A stretch of DNA of 64,000 nucleotides from Entomomonas sp. E2T0 (GCF_025985425.1 NZ_CP094972.1:744001-808000); one strand, 5' to 3'. Positions 28,116 to 37,673 are shown, numbered from the stretch's first letter. Made by a program: numbers and translations. Notes: generated by a model not told the origin, from the sequence alone.

Positions 28116-28129
28116 TTCAGCAAAAAATC

Positions 28130-28145
28130 TTTACCTTCTCTTTAC
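28130..28145 (+). promoter_or_regulatory. possible CpxR-like box before the CpxP-like gene
   Basis: Two direct TTTAC copies start 11 bases apart (28130 and 28141), which on the other strand read GTAAA-N6-GTAAA. The E. coli CpxR site is GTAAA-N5-GTAAA, so this is close but one base longer. It lies 85 bases before the CpxP-like start codon. Autoregulation by the adjacent response regulator is inferred. Confidence 0.4.
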
Positions 28146-28230
28146 ATACTACTGACTGTACTTGACCTTTAAATGCTTATACTGACCATAACAGAAACAG
28201 CAACCTTGTTGAAAGGTTAGGAGAATTAAG

Positions 28231-28716
28231 ATGCGTAAATATATTCCAGCTTTATTACTTACAGCAGCTATCCCTGCATTAGCAATTGCAGCGCCACATG
28301 GTACTGGTTATGGTCACGGAAACCCCGATGCAGGCTATGGACATGGTAATGGCCCTTGTGCTCGTGGTGATTTTGGCCCTGGACATAATGGATATGGCAA
28401 ACATAGTGGATTTCATCGTGGAGGTATGAATAACCTATCACCAGAACAACGTGACAAAATGCAAGATATGATGAGAAAGCAGGCAAAAGCACGTTGGGAA
28501 ATTAAACAAAAATACTATAATAAACTATCTGAAACAGATAGAAAGGCGATGGCAGATGAGTTACAAAAGTCACGCGAAGAAACTCGTAAACAAATACGTG
28601 CCACAATGACTCCAGAGCAACAAAAAAACTTTGATGAAAGACAAAAATGGCAAGATGAACGTATGAAAGAATGGCAAGAGTTCCAAGCATGGAAAGCTAG
28701 TAAAGCAGGTAAATAA
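28231..28716 (+). CDS. Spy/CpxP-like periplasmic protein
   Basis: A 161-residue secreted protein with a clear signal peptide (MRKYIPALLLTAAIPALAIA). A glycine/histidine-rich segment (residues 22-66, with repeats of YGHGNP and GHGN) could bind metal. The helical part carries two LTxxQ-type motifs, LSPEQRDKMQD and MTPEQQKNFDE, which define the CpxP/Spy family of envelope-stress chaperones and sensor inhibitors. It lies between the response regulator and sensor kinase genes, so it is probably the feedback partner of this system. AGGAG precedes the ATG. Confidence 0.88.
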   Translation: MRKYIPALLLTAAIPALAIAAPHGTGYGHGNPDAGYGHGNGPCARGDFGPGHNGYGKHSGFHRGGMNNLSPEQRDKMQDMMRKQAKARWEIKQKYYNKLSETDRKAMADELQKSREETRKQIRATMTPEQQKNFDERQKWQDERMKEWQEFQAWKASKAGK

Positions 28717-28733
28717 TTTTCTGTTCCATTAGT

Positions 28734-28760
28734 AAATGCCCACCTATAATGTGGGCATTT
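28734..28760 (+). terminator. hairpin after the CpxP-like gene
   Basis: A 10-bp stem AAATGCCCAC/GTGGGCATTT with a 7-base loop lies 18 bases after the CpxP-like stop and 20 bases before the kinase start. It probably lowers read-through so that the secreted protein is made in excess over the kinase. Confidence 0.6.
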
Positions 28761-28780
28761 ATGTTTCGAAGGTAACTTTT

Positions 28781-30121
28781 GTGCGCTCATTTTTCTGGCG
28801 AATCTTTTTAAGCTTTTGGTTAGCTATCACTATAACTGTTAGCTTAACTATATTATTCAGTCACTTTTTTAACCAAGATACTTGGATATTAAATCGTTTA
28901 CCTATTGTTAAAAATGTAGCACAGCAATGGGTAGATCATTATGAAAATGAAGGCATTGAGTCAGCTAGAAAATTTCTACAACAGCACCAAAGCAAATATC
29001 GAGTTGATATACAAATCTTAACAGAATCTGGAACAACCTTAGTAACACCACGTCATCACCGAATGATGAGAGGTAATGGTAATTTTACTCATAACTCGCC
29101 TAATCCTCCAGGGCCTATGCCACAATGGCGACAAATAACCCTAGAATACACCAGTACAAAAACGGGTAATAGTTATCTATTTATTTACAGAATACCTAAC
29201 AGTGAACTAAATGCTTGGCAGCGCGAAAGCATATGGCGCCCTGTAAGTGGTATTACCATTACTCTTATTGTACTGACTATTTTTAGTATCTTACTAACTT
29301 TATCAATCACAAGACCCTTAAAAAAATTAAGGGGAGCAGTGCATGACTTAGGTCGTACAGAGTATCAAAAAAATAGTTTGACTAATTTAGCTAATCGTAA
29401 AGATGAATTTGGTTTACTGGCTAAAGATTTCAGTTTGATGGGCGAACACTTGCAAGCTTTAATTGATAGTCAGCGCCAATTGCTTCGTGATGTATCTCAC
29501 GAGTTACGATCACCTTTAACACGTCTAAAAATTACTACTGCTCTTTTAGAACGTGCGAACGATGAAGATAGAGAAAAACTTTCTAATCGATTATCCCTTG
29601 AATGTGATCGCCTAGAGTCTCTTATTAGTGAAATACTAACTCTTGCTAGATTAGATAGTGTACCAGGCAATAAAACGGCTATTCCTCTAGCCCCTTTATT
29701 AAGGAAACTACAAGAAGATGCCAAAATTACTGCACCTGATCAAAAAATTAAACTTAATATACCTGAAACAATTACCATCAATGGTTGGGAAGATCGCGTA
29801 GAACGTGCCTTAGATAATCTAATACGTAATGCGTTACGATTTAATCCAACTGACAAACCCATTGAAATAACTGCACAACAAAAAGATAATAAAATACATA
29901 TAGTGATTAGGGATTATGGTATAGGTGTTACTGAAGAGCATCTTACTCAATTAAGTAAACCCTTCTATAGAGTACCAGGACAAACCTCGCAAGGTTATGG
30001 TTTAGGGTTAGCTATTAGTCGTCGAGCAATAGAAAGCCATAATGGGCAAATAGTATTTAGCAATCATTCTGAAGGCGGCTTTCTTGTGGAAATTATTTTA
30101 CCCATTGATTCAAATGAATAA
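28781..30121 (+). CDS. HAMP-domain sensor histidine kinase (CpxA-like)
   Basis: A 446-residue inner-membrane kinase. I prefer the GTG at 28781 (reading VRSFFWRIFLSFWLAITITV) because AAGGT precedes it and an upstream ATG at 28736 lies inside the hairpin. Two transmembrane helices (about 6-29 and 157-176) bracket a periplasmic domain, then HAMP, HisKA with His240 (RDVSHELRSP), and HATPase_c with DNLIRNALRFNP, DYGIGV and GYGLGLAIS. With the preceding regulator and CpxP-like protein it forms an envelope-stress system of the Cpx type; the order regulator-CpxP-kinase is distinctive. Confidence 0.92.
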   Translation: MRSFFWRIFLSFWLAITITVSLTILFSHFFNQDTWILNRLPIVKNVAQQWVDHYENEGIESARKFLQQHQSKYRVDIQILTESGTTLVTPRHHRMMRGNGNFTHNSPNPPGPMPQWRQITLEYTSTKTGNSYLFIYRIPNSELNAWQRESIWRPVSGITITLIVLTIFSILLTLSITRPLKKLRGAVHDLGRTEYQKNSLTNLANRKDEFGLLAKDFSLMGEHLQALIDSQRQLLRDVSHELRSPLTRLKITTALLERANDEDREKLSNRLSLECDRLESLISEILTLARLDSVPGNKTAIPLAPLLRKLQEDAKITAPDQKIKLNIPETITINGWEDRVERALDNLIRNALRFNPTDKPIEITAQQKDNKIHIVIRDYGIGVTEEHLTQLSKPFYRVPGQTSQGYGLGLAISRRAIESHNGQIVFSNHSEGGFLVEIILPIDSNE

Positions 30122-30257
30122 GTAATAGTTAACTCTGCATCTAACGAATGTAAGACTTGCGCACATTCTCATGCAATAGAGTCTTCATTAGCAATACCCA
30201 CGATAAGATCTTTCTTACCTTTTAGTAAAAAAGATCTGCTGCATTTGAATTCATTGA

Positions 30258-31457
30258 TTATAATCCCTGATAAATACGCCATGCATGTTTTGCTATCATT
30301 TTTTCTTCGTCTGTAGGAATAACTAAAGCTAATGTTTCACTATCATTAGCCGTAATTTTAAAATTATTATTTTGATTGGCTTGTTGATCTAATTTAAAAC
30401 CAAATAAAGAGTTAAGTTGGTTTATCACTTGCTCACGCAAACTAGCATCTTTTTCACCAATACCCGCAGTAAATACGAGAGCATCTAGCCCACCTAAGCT
30501 AACTGCTAATTGAGCTATATTTTGTGCGATATGTAATGCATAGTAATCAATCGCTAACTTTGCTCTTTTTTCTTTACTAGCCTTTAAGGTACGCATATCA
30601 CTGCTCACCCCAGAAATACCTAATAATCCCGATTGCTTATAAACTAACTTTTCAATATCCTTGGTAGTTTTGCCTTCATTTAATAAATGAATGATTACAC
30701 CTGCGTCTAAAGAGCCTGTCCGTGTTGCCATTGGCAAACCATCGAGGGCACTAAAACTAGTGGTTACTTCAACGCTTTTACCCTGATGTATCGCACATAA
30801 ACCACTACCATTACCAAGATGAGCAATAACTATCTTTTTATTAGCCACTTCTGGTAATTTCTGTTGTAAACATTGACTGATATATTCAAAGGAAAGACCA
30901 TGAAAACCATAGCGTTTAATGCCCTGCTCATACATCTCATAAGGTAACGCGAATAGCTCATGCAACAGATCACGCCCCACATGAAAAGCCGTATCAAAAC
31001 AAGCTACTTGTGGTATTTCTGGCTTTTTATCCAACAATAATTGCATAGCAACCAGATTATAAGGTTGATGTAATGGTGCTAAAGATGTTAATTTTTCTAA
31101 CTCTTGCAAAACCTGTCTATTAACTAATACAGGTTGAATAAAATGGCTACCTCCATGTACCACTCTATGTCCCATTAAACTGGGTTCTTTACCTTCTAAA
31201 ATTTCAATAAAGATTTTATAAATAAAATGAAAGGCGTCTGGTAAATTACCAATTTGCCCAATACTGTAATGCTGTTCCGCTAATATCTTACCTGCTGTAT
31301 CCTTTATTTGAATACGCGGTTGAGTAGCTATGCCATCCAATTTTCCTCGAATAAGCAGTTTTGGCTCTTGCCCTTTGCGCCCAGCAAATAAACCTATTTT
31401 AATACTCGAAGAACCCGCATTGACTGTAAGAATTAATTCCCCTTGATAATCAATCAT
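30258..31457 (-). CDS. ackA: acetate kinase
   Basis: AckA makes ATP from acetyl phosphate and ADP, or the reverse. The 399-residue protein shows VNAGSSSIK (11-19), HRVVHGG, DTAFH, the RYGFHGLSFEYIS motif, HLGNGSGL and SSDMRTL. Length is normal. Upstream on the same strand, a short frame that looks like the end of a phosphate acetyltransferase suggests that a pta partner gene has decayed. Acetyl phosphate could then come from another enzyme or the path could run in the acetate-activating direction. Confidence 0.96.
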   Translation of the reverse strand: MIDYQGELILTVNAGSSSIKIGLFAGRKGQEPKLLIRGKLDGIATQPRIQIKDTAGKILAEQHYSIGQIGNLPDAFHFIYKIFIEILEGKEPSLMGHRVVHGGSHFIQPVLVNRQVLQELEKLTSLAPLHQPYNLVAMQLLLDKKPEIPQVACFDTAFHVGRDLLHELFALPYEMYEQGIKRYGFHGLSFEYISQCLQQKLPEVANKKIVIAHLGNGSGLCAIHQGKSVEVTTSFSALDGLPMATRTGSLDAGVIIHLLNEGKTTKDIEKLVYKQSGLLGISGVSSDMRTLKASKEKRAKLAIDYYALHIAQNIAQLAVSLGGLDALVFTAGIGEKDASLREQVINQLNSLFGFKLDQQANQNNNFKITANDSETLALVIPTDEEKMIAKHAWRIYQGL

Positions 31458-31485
31458 AATAAATCCTGTCTATATCAATTAATCT

Positions 31486-31581
31486 TCAGTGTTTAGCATA
31501 CACTAATTTATTAATAGCATGATCAGAAACCAGAGGACTGCCTAATATACCACCTGTAATCTGTTCTCTTTTGGACATCAT
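31486..31581 (-). pseudogene. remnant of a phosphate acetyl/butyryltransferase
   Basis: A 31-codon frame reading MMSKREQITGGILGSPLVSD then HAINKLVYAKH resembles the Ptb/Pta-family segment usually written M-x-E-R-G-Q-I-x-G-G-I-x-D-G-P-L-A-F-D-N-A-I-S. The DGPLAFDN core has become GSPLVSDH. An upstream in-frame stretch KEFSLV also fits before a stop codon. It lies directly upstream of ackA on the same strand, where a pta gene is expected. I infer a decayed pta; the short length leaves room for chance. Confidence 0.4.
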
Positions 31582-31664
31582 AACTAATGAAAACTCTTTT
31601 TATAAAAAAGTCTAATTCATAAGGCTCATTAATATTTTTCTATTTTAAGCTACTTTGGGGATAA

Positions 31665-31850
31665 ATTGTCGGTTTTCATTCTTATATATATGCCCAAGGT
31701 AATGCAACTTTAAAAGAACGAGGTGATATGTTAAAAAAGCACCAACACTATATAGATACAAACATAGCCCTCTGGTTAGAACATAAACAAAAGCTCCAAG
31801 AAAAAATTCAACGCTATGAAATACTTTGTATGGAGTTAATAACAGAATAA
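31665..31850 (+). pseudogene. remnant of a MerR-family regulator (C-terminal part)
   Basis: A frame without a good start reads GNATLKERGDMLKKHQHYID, then TNIALWLEHKQKLQEKIQRY, and ends at 31850. This matches the C-terminal dimerisation helix of MerR regulators of the AdhR/YyaN kind (G-x-A-T/S-L-x-E-R-x-x-M-L-x-x-H ... K-I-x-x-Y). The N-terminal DNA-binding domain is missing. It sits between the ackA-linked remnant and the DUF2157-like gene, so this intergenic region is a small gene graveyard. An 86-codon frame on the opposite strand is its shadow. Confidence 0.5.
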
Positions 31851-31966
31851 CTAACAATAAGAACTGACATAAATAATTAAAACAAAATATAACTTTACTT
31901 TTCAATTTAATAACAACATAGTTATGATAAATTTATCATGACATCCTCTGTAAGAAGAACGTTACT

Positions 31967-33031
31967 ATGCAAGTTAAAAAATCTCAATTAGATGCTGCCG
32001 CTAAACAAGGGGTGTTATCTGATAACCAAGTTGAACAACTATGGTTATTTTTGAAAGATCAGAATAAAGATCTACCCAGCTTTCAGATGACTCATATCCT
32101 TTATTATCTTGGAGGAATGATCGCCATTGGGGCCATGTCATTATTTATGACCTTAGGCTGGGAAAACTTTGGTGGTTTTGGTTTATTTGCTATCTGTGTT
32201 GTATATGCAGTACTTGGAATTACTTTAACAGAATTATTATTACGCCGTTATCAGCTAGCCATTCCTGCGGGTATCTTAGCTACGCTAGTGGTGGTTTTAG
32301 TTCCCTTAGCTGTTTATGGATTACAATCCGCCCTAGGCTACTGGGATAGTTATACTCATTACCGTGACTATCATCGTTTCATTGATTGGCGTTGGATGAT
32401 TATGGAATTAGCTACCCTTGCTATTGGAGTGTTTATGGTATATCGCTATCGTTTACCATTCTTAGTTATGCCTGTAGCAGTTACCTTATGGTATATGAGC
32501 ATGGATTTAACCCCCATGATGCTAGAAATATTTGGTTGGTTTGAAAGAGATGGCTACTACAGAAGTTATTGGGAATTAAAACAAACTATATCCCTTTGGT
32601 TTGGCTTATGGATGATCGCTGTTGCCTTTATCGTAGACATTAAAAATAAGACCCATAAAGATTTTGCTTTTTGGTTGTACCTAGGCGGAGTATTAACTTT
32701 CTGGGGAGCTTTAAGCTCAATGAGCTCTGATAGTGAGCTTAATAAATTCCTTTATTGCTGTATTAATCTAGCCATGATTTTAGTGGGCGCTACTTTGGCC
32801 AGAAGAGTATTTGTTATATTTGGTGGTTTTGGTGTAGCTTTTTATCTAGGACATCTTTCTTATAATGTATTTAAAGACAGTATGTTATTCCCTTTTGCCT
32901 TAACATTAATAGGTCTATTTATTATAGGTATTGGTATTTATTGGCAACGTCATGAAAAACAGATTAATAACTGCTTACAACAATTTTTACCAAACTCACT
33001 AAGAGAGTTAATTATTAATAGAAATAACTAA
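31967..33031 (+). CDS. DUF2157-like multi-pass membrane protein
   Basis: A 354-residue protein with a short cytoplasmic N-terminal part (KKSQLDAAAKQGVLSDNQVEQLW), then about nine hydrophobic helices starting near residue 45 (ILYYLGGMIAIGAMSLFMTL). The N-terminal helix followed by YLGG-type membrane segments resembles DUF2157. No catalytic motif is seen, and the function is unknown. It converges with polA across a hairpin. Confidence 0.7.
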   Translation: MQVKKSQLDAAAKQGVLSDNQVEQLWLFLKDQNKDLPSFQMTHILYYLGGMIAIGAMSLFMTLGWENFGGFGLFAICVVYAVLGITLTELLLRRYQLAIPAGILATLVVVLVPLAVYGLQSALGYWDSYTHYRDYHRFIDWRWMIMELATLAIGVFMVYRYRLPFLVMPVAVTLWYMSMDLTPMMLEIFGWFERDGYYRSYWELKQTISLWFGLWMIAVAFIVDIKNKTHKDFAFWLYLGGVLTFWGALSSMSSDSELNKFLYCCINLAMILVGATLARRVFVIFGGFGVAFYLGHLSYNVFKDSMLFPFALTLIGLFIIGIGIYWQRHEKQINNCLQQFLPNSLRELIINRNN

Positions 33032-33034
33032 TGT

Positions 33035-33063
33035 AAGGCGAGCTATTTTTCCTAGCTCGCCTT
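33035..33063. terminator. hairpin between the membrane-protein gene and polA
   Basis: An 11-bp stem AAGGCGAGCTA/TAGCTCGCCTT with a 7-base T-rich loop separates two convergent genes and probably acts in both directions. It has no long U tract. Confidence 0.65.
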
Positions 33064-33083
33064 ATAAATACATACATGAGCAA

Positions 33084-35876
33084 TTAATGAGCTTCATCCC
33101 AGTTATTACCAATCCCTACATCCACTACTAAAGGCACCGCTAACTCAGCAGCTTCTGCCATTATTAGTTTTATCTTATCTGATACTTGTTGCAATTGATC
33201 TTCTTGCACCTCTAATACCAATTCATCATGTACTTGCAGAATTACTTTGGCATCTACTTTATCTTGTTGCAACCAAGCATCTACTTTAACCATCGCACGC
33301 TTAATAATATCTGCAGCGGTTCCTTGCATTGGGGCATTAATAGCTGTGCGCTCTGCACCACGGCGTACATTTGCATTACCTGCTTTAATATCAGGTAGAT
33401 ATAAGCGACGATCAAATAACGTTTCTACATAACCTTTTTCAGCAGCAGCTTCACGGGTACGCTCCATATAAGCTAGCACACCAGGGTATTTAGTAAAATA
33501 TTTATCAATATATTCTTGGGCTTCTTTGCGGTCTACACCTATTTGTTTAGCCAAACCAAAAGCACTCATACCATAAATAAGACCAAAATTAATGGCTTTA
33601 GCTTTACGGCGTTGGTCGCTTGTTACATCCGCCACTGATACACCAAACACTTCCGCAGCAGTTGCTCTATGTACATCTAACCCTTGCTTAAAGGCATCCA
33701 ATAAGCCCTTATCTTGAGCTAAATGTGCCATTATTCTTAATTCAATTTGTGAATAATCCGCCGCCAATAGTTTATAACCTTTAGGAGCAATAAATGCTTG
33801 CCTAATGCGCCGCCCTTCTGGAGTGCGAATAGGAATATTTTGTAAGTTAGGATCACTGGAAGATAATCGGCCAGTGGCTGTTACAGCTTGATGATAAGAG
33901 GTATGTATGCGACCTGTTCTAGGATTAATCTGCTCAGGTAAACGATCAGTATAGGTAGACTTCAATTTACTTAAAGTACGGTATTCCATCAAAACTTCTG
34001 GTAGTTCATAACCTTGTAAAGCAAGTTCTGCTAATACAGCTTCCGCTGTTGAAGGTTGCCCTTTAGCTGTTTTACTAATAATCGGCAATCCTAACTTAGT
34101 ATAAAGTATCTCTCCCAATTGCTTAGGAGAACTCATATTAAAATTCTGTCCTGCCAATTCAAAAGCCTTATTTTCCAAGGCTACCATTTTTTCGCCTAAT
34201 TCTTGACTTTGGCTAGCCAATAACTTCCCATCAACCAATGCACCATTGCGCTCAATACGCGCTAATACTGGTACTAACGGCATTTCAATTTCTGTTAATA
34301 CTTTAGCTTGGCTAGGTTCTTGTTGCAGTTTATTCCATAATACTTGATGTAGTCTTAAGGTAATGTCTGCATCTTCTGCAGCATAAGGTACTGCTTGCTC
34401 TAAACTTACTTGATTAAAAGTTAATTGTTTAGCTCCTTTGCCTGCAACCTCTTCAAAAGAAATAGTAGTTTCATCTAAGTAGGTTTGTGCCAAGGTATCC
34501 ATATCATGTCTTGAGGCAGTAGAGTCTAATACATATGACTCAAGCATGGTATCAAACTTAACACCTTGTACATCAATACCATAATGACTAAGCACATTCA
34601 TGTCATACTTAGCATGCTGTCCTACTTTAGCTATATTGGCATTTTCTAAAATAGGTTTTAATGCAGCTAATACCTTATCACGTGCTAATTGTTGTGGTGC
34701 GCCCATATAATCGTGAGCTACAGGAATATATACCGCTTCATAAGGTTTTACGGCAAACGATAAGCCTACTAATTCTGCTTGTTGTGCATCAATACTAGTA
34801 GTTTCAGTATCAAAGGCTATTAGTTCTGCTTTCTGTAATTTTACTAACCAATTATCAAAATCTTGCTGTTCAAGAATCATTTGATAATTACGAGTAGTAG
34901 ATTGTGGTTCTGATTGTGGTGGCTCTGCTTTAATTTCTTCCCCACCACCAAACATATCATTTTGCATAGGCTGTACTATTGGTGCAGGCTGTTTTGGTGC
35001 TTTACGCAATAGAACATCTAACCATTGCCTAAACTCTAACTTTTTATAGAGTTCTATTAAGGTAGCATCGTCTTCTTCTTTGCGTTGTAACTCTTCTATA
35101 TTAACGTCTAACTCAACATCCGTTTTAATAGTGGCCAATTGATAAGAAAGATAAGCCATATCCTTATGTTCTTCTAATTTAGCAGGCAGTGATTTAGCAC
35201 CACGAATAGGCAAAGTGGGTACTTTATCTAAATTAGCATAAATAATATCTAAACCACCCTGCAAACCTTGAATAAGCCCTACCGCTGTTTTTTCACCAAC
35301 ACTTGGTACACCTGGGATATTATCCGATTTATCACCCATTAATGCTAAGAAATCAATAATTAACTTAGGCTCTACCCCAAACTTATCAATTACACCTTGT
35401 GGATCAAGGGTTGAACCTGTCATGGTATTGACAAGTGTAATCTTATCATTTACTAACTGCGCCATATCTTTATCACCCGTAGAAATCACTACAGGCCTAC
35501 CTGTTTTGGCAGTTTCTAAGGCAAGTGTACCTATAACATCATCCGCTTCAACTCTATCAACACATAACAATGGAAAGCCCATTGCTTTGACACTTTCATG
35601 TAATGGCTCAATTTGTACCCGTAAATCATCAGGCATTGGTGGACGGTGAGCTTTATAATCAGCATATAACTCATCTCTAAAACTACCCCCTTTAGCATCA
35701 AACACAACAGCTATTGGACTATTAGGATATTGCTTAACTAAGCTTTTTAGCATATTCAGCACTCCCTTAACCGCCCCTGTAGGGATACCAGCAGAAGTCG
35801 TTAATGGTGGTAATGCATGATAAGCACGATAAAGATAAGAAGAACCATCCACCAAAACAAGAGGAGTTTGCGACAT
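33084..35876 (-). CDS. polA: DNA polymerase I
   Basis: Pol I fills gaps in repair and replaces Okazaki primers. The 930-residue protein has the 5'-3' exonuclease domain (about 1-290, LVDGSSYLYRAYHAL, GDKDMAQL, GDKSDNIPGV), an intact 3'-5' proofreading domain (AFDTETTSIDAQ, YAAEDADITLRL), and the polymerase domain with motif A DYSQIELRIMAHL, O-helix RRKAKAINFGLIYGMS and motif C QVHDELVLEV. Length and motif order are complete. It is divergent from the acyltransferase gene at 36023. Confidence 0.97.
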   Translation of the reverse strand: MSQTPLVLVDGSSYLYRAYHALPPLTTSAGIPTGAVKGVLNMLKSLVKQYPNSPIAVVFDAKGGSFRDELYADYKAHRPPMPDDLRVQIEPLHESVKAMGFPLLCVDRVEADDVIGTLALETAKTGRPVVISTGDKDMAQLVNDKITLVNTMTGSTLDPQGVIDKFGVEPKLIIDFLALMGDKSDNIPGVPSVGEKTAVGLIQGLQGGLDIIYANLDKVPTLPIRGAKSLPAKLEEHKDMAYLSYQLATIKTDVELDVNIEELQRKEEDDATLIELYKKLEFRQWLDVLLRKAPKQPAPIVQPMQNDMFGGGEEIKAEPPQSEPQSTTRNYQMILEQQDFDNWLVKLQKAELIAFDTETTSIDAQQAELVGLSFAVKPYEAVYIPVAHDYMGAPQQLARDKVLAALKPILENANIAKVGQHAKYDMNVLSHYGIDVQGVKFDTMLESYVLDSTASRHDMDTLAQTYLDETTISFEEVAGKGAKQLTFNQVSLEQAVPYAAEDADITLRLHQVLWNKLQQEPSQAKVLTEIEMPLVPVLARIERNGALVDGKLLASQSQELGEKMVALENKAFELAGQNFNMSSPKQLGEILYTKLGLPIISKTAKGQPSTAEAVLAELALQGYELPEVLMEYRTLSKLKSTYTDRLPEQINPRTGRIHTSYHQAVTATGRLSSSDPNLQNIPIRTPEGRRIRQAFIAPKGYKLLAADYSQIELRIMAHLAQDKGLLDAFKQGLDVHRATAAEVFGVSVADVTSDQRRKAKAINFGLIYGMSAFGLAKQIGVDRKEAQEYIDKYFTKYPGVLAYMERTREAAAEKGYVETLFDRRLYLPDIKAGNANVRRGAERTAINAPMQGTAADIIKRAMVKVDAWLQQDKVDAKVILQVHDELVLEVQEDQLQQVSDKIKLIMAEAAELAVPLVVDVGIGNNWDEAH

Positions 35877-36022
35877 AAAATAACCTTTGAACTATTATTT
35901 TAAAATATGAATTTAGTGCGTATTATAGATGATATTTTCACCATCGTTGGTTATAAATATTATTTTGCAATACAGATAATAAATTCACCCTTTACTACTC
36001 ACTCCCAATATTAGGTTTTTAT

Positions 36023-36721
36023 ATGTTTTTTAAAGGACATTATTGGAAAAAATGGATAAGAAAACACCGTTGCAAATTAGCAGGTGGCTTATCTTCACTC
36101 CATAAAAAGACAACGCTTATTCTAGAAGAACACGTAGAAATAGGCCATGTCACTATCAAATCACCTCAACTAGCTATTGGTGCTTTCACCTATATAAGAA
36201 GTGATAGCCAATTACTTTTCGTAAAATCTATTGGTCGATTTTGTTCTATTGCTAATAACGTTTCTATTGGCAATCCTAAAAAGGTTCACCCAACGAACTG
36301 GGTAAGTATTCATCCTTTTCAATATGATACAGATAGCCCACATCATTATTACCCTGAAGTAATTGATACTGTTATTGGTCACGATGTATGGATTGGTGAA
36401 AATGCCACTATCTTAGAAAATGTAACTATTGGTACAGGTGCCATTATTGCAACAAGTGCTGTAGTCACTAAAGATGTTCCACCCTATGCTATTGTAGCAG
36501 GCAACCCTGCCAAAATAGTTAAGTATCGCCATACTGAAGAAATTTGCAAACAACTATTAGATAGTCAATGGTGGGAATATCCTGTAGCCACATTAAAAAC
36601 ATTACCATTAAATAATCCAGAAATCTTTTTAAGTAATATAAAAACTCTCTCAAAAGATAAAGCATGTTATAAAAAAATTGAAATTACCCATTCAAGTTGT
36701 AAAGAACTTTCCACAGAATAA
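36023..36721 (+). CDS. hexapeptide-repeat acetyltransferase (CatB/xenobiotic acyltransferase-like)
   Basis: A 232-residue left-handed beta-helix protein. Hexapeptide repeats (SIGRFCSIANNVSIG, TVIGHDVWIGENATILENVT) and the family tail VTKDVPPYAIVAGNPAKIVKYR are visible. HPTNWVSIHPFQYD holds the likely active-site histidine. The family acetylates sugars, antibiotics such as chloramphenicol or virginiamycin, or polysaccharides; here the substrate is unknown, and the 30-residue basic N-terminal extension is unusual. It is followed by a GNAT gene 15 bases on. Confidence 0.85.
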   Translation: MFFKGHYWKKWIRKHRCKLAGGLSSLHKKTTLILEEHVEIGHVTIKSPQLAIGAFTYIRSDSQLLFVKSIGRFCSIANNVSIGNPKKVHPTNWVSIHPFQYDTDSPHHYYPEVIDTVIGHDVWIGENATILENVTIGTGAIIATSAVVTKDVPPYAIVAGNPAKIVKYRHTEEICKQLLDSQWWEYPVATLKTLPLNNPEIFLSNIKTLSKDKACYKKIEITHSSCKELSTE

Positions 36722-36736
36722 TATTAGGTATAAATC

Positions 36737-37429
36737 ATGTCAGCTAAACTAAATGAATATGGACAACCTATTGGTATAGAGGTTATAGATTGGACTCCCC
36801 GAGAATTCCCAAGTACCCCTTTACTGGTAGGCAAATATTGTCAACTTGAGCAATTAAATGTTGAAAAACATGCTAATGACTTATTTGCTGCCTATCAAAC
36901 AGCAACTGACGGAAGAGATTGGACATATTTACCTGCTGAACCACCTCAAAACTACACCACATTTTGTGATTATTTGACTAAATTAGTAACTACTAGCAAT
37001 CAATATCACTATGCCATTATCGATATTAAAACAAATAGAGCATTAGGAACTATTGCATTAATGCGACCAGACACTATTAATGGCTCTATTGAAGTAGGTT
37101 ATGTAACTTTTTCCCCTTTACTGAAAAAAACACGTATTGCTACAGAAGCTCAATACTTACTTATGTATTATGTTTTTGATGATTTACAATACCGACGCTA
37201 TGAGTGGAAATGTGACTCACTAAACGAACCCTCTAAAACAGCAGCTCAGCGGTTAGGTTTTAAATATGAAGGTACATTCAGACAAGCAGTTGTATACAAG
37301 TCCCGCTCTAGAGATACCTGTTGGTTTTCTATCATTGATAAAGAATGGGGCGAACTAAAAGGTCGTTTTGAAAAATGGTTAAATAAAGAAAACTTCAATC
37401 AAGATGGTACTCAAAAAAATAAGCTATAA
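36737..37429 (+). CDS. RimJ/RimL-type GNAT acetyltransferase
   Basis: A 230-residue GNAT protein with the RimJ/RimL/YokL layout: LLVGKYCQLEQLNVEKHANDL, IDIKTNRALGTIALMRP, GSIEVGYVTFSPLLKKTRIATEA and YEWKCDSLNEPSKTAAQRLGFKYEGTF (in pieces). The acetyl-CoA loop is atypical (KKTRIATEA). This subgroup often acetylates protein N-termini or small molecules; the substrate is unknown. It is probably cotranscribed with the hexapeptide acyltransferase. Confidence 0.85.
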   Translation: MSAKLNEYGQPIGIEVIDWTPREFPSTPLLVGKYCQLEQLNVEKHANDLFAAYQTATDGRDWTYLPAEPPQNYTTFCDYLTKLVTTSNQYHYAIIDIKTNRALGTIALMRPDTINGSIEVGYVTFSPLLKKTRIATEAQYLLMYYVFDDLQYRRYEWKCDSLNEPSKTAAQRLGFKYEGTFRQAVVYKSRSRDTCWFSIIDKEWGELKGRFEKWLNKENFNQDGTQKNKL

Positions 37430-37514
37430 CGTTATAAACTTATTAACAAGCAAGGAATAGTAAACTACAAATCAAATTTTATTATTCATCCTCTTACTCT
37501 GGCGAATAGATTTA

Positions 37515-37673
37515 GTGAGCAAACAAGTTTCAAAAACTGCTCCAAAACATGATACAACAGCACCTTACTCTATAGATTTAGGTATTAATAATTTAGAGGC
37601 TATTCTTTATACCCAACACAATTATCGAAGAAGGTATACCCAATTAATATTAGCTCTTCCTATAAAAGAATAG
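37515..37673 (+). other. short frame resembling a DUF3077 fragment; rest of 37430-37785 empty
   Basis: In the 356-base gap before the transporter, a GTG-started frame of 52 codons reads MSKQVSKTAPKHDTTAPYSI then DLGINNLEAILYTQ. The YSIDLGINNLEAIL part recalls the DUF3077 pattern F-x-V-x-x-G-I-x-x-E-x-A-L, the same tentative family as the two leader-linked small proteins. No leader repeat or strong ribosome site precedes it. It may be a relic or chance. Nothing else is seen in the gap. Confidence 0.2.

Noticed and set aside
28268-28790. Three frames opposite the CpxP-like gene
   Set aside because: They are antisense shadows of a well-supported secreted protein with LTxxQ motifs.
31645-31905. 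86-codon hydrophobic frame on the minus strand
   Set aside because: The opposite strand carries a clear MerR C-terminal remnant, so this frame is its shadow.
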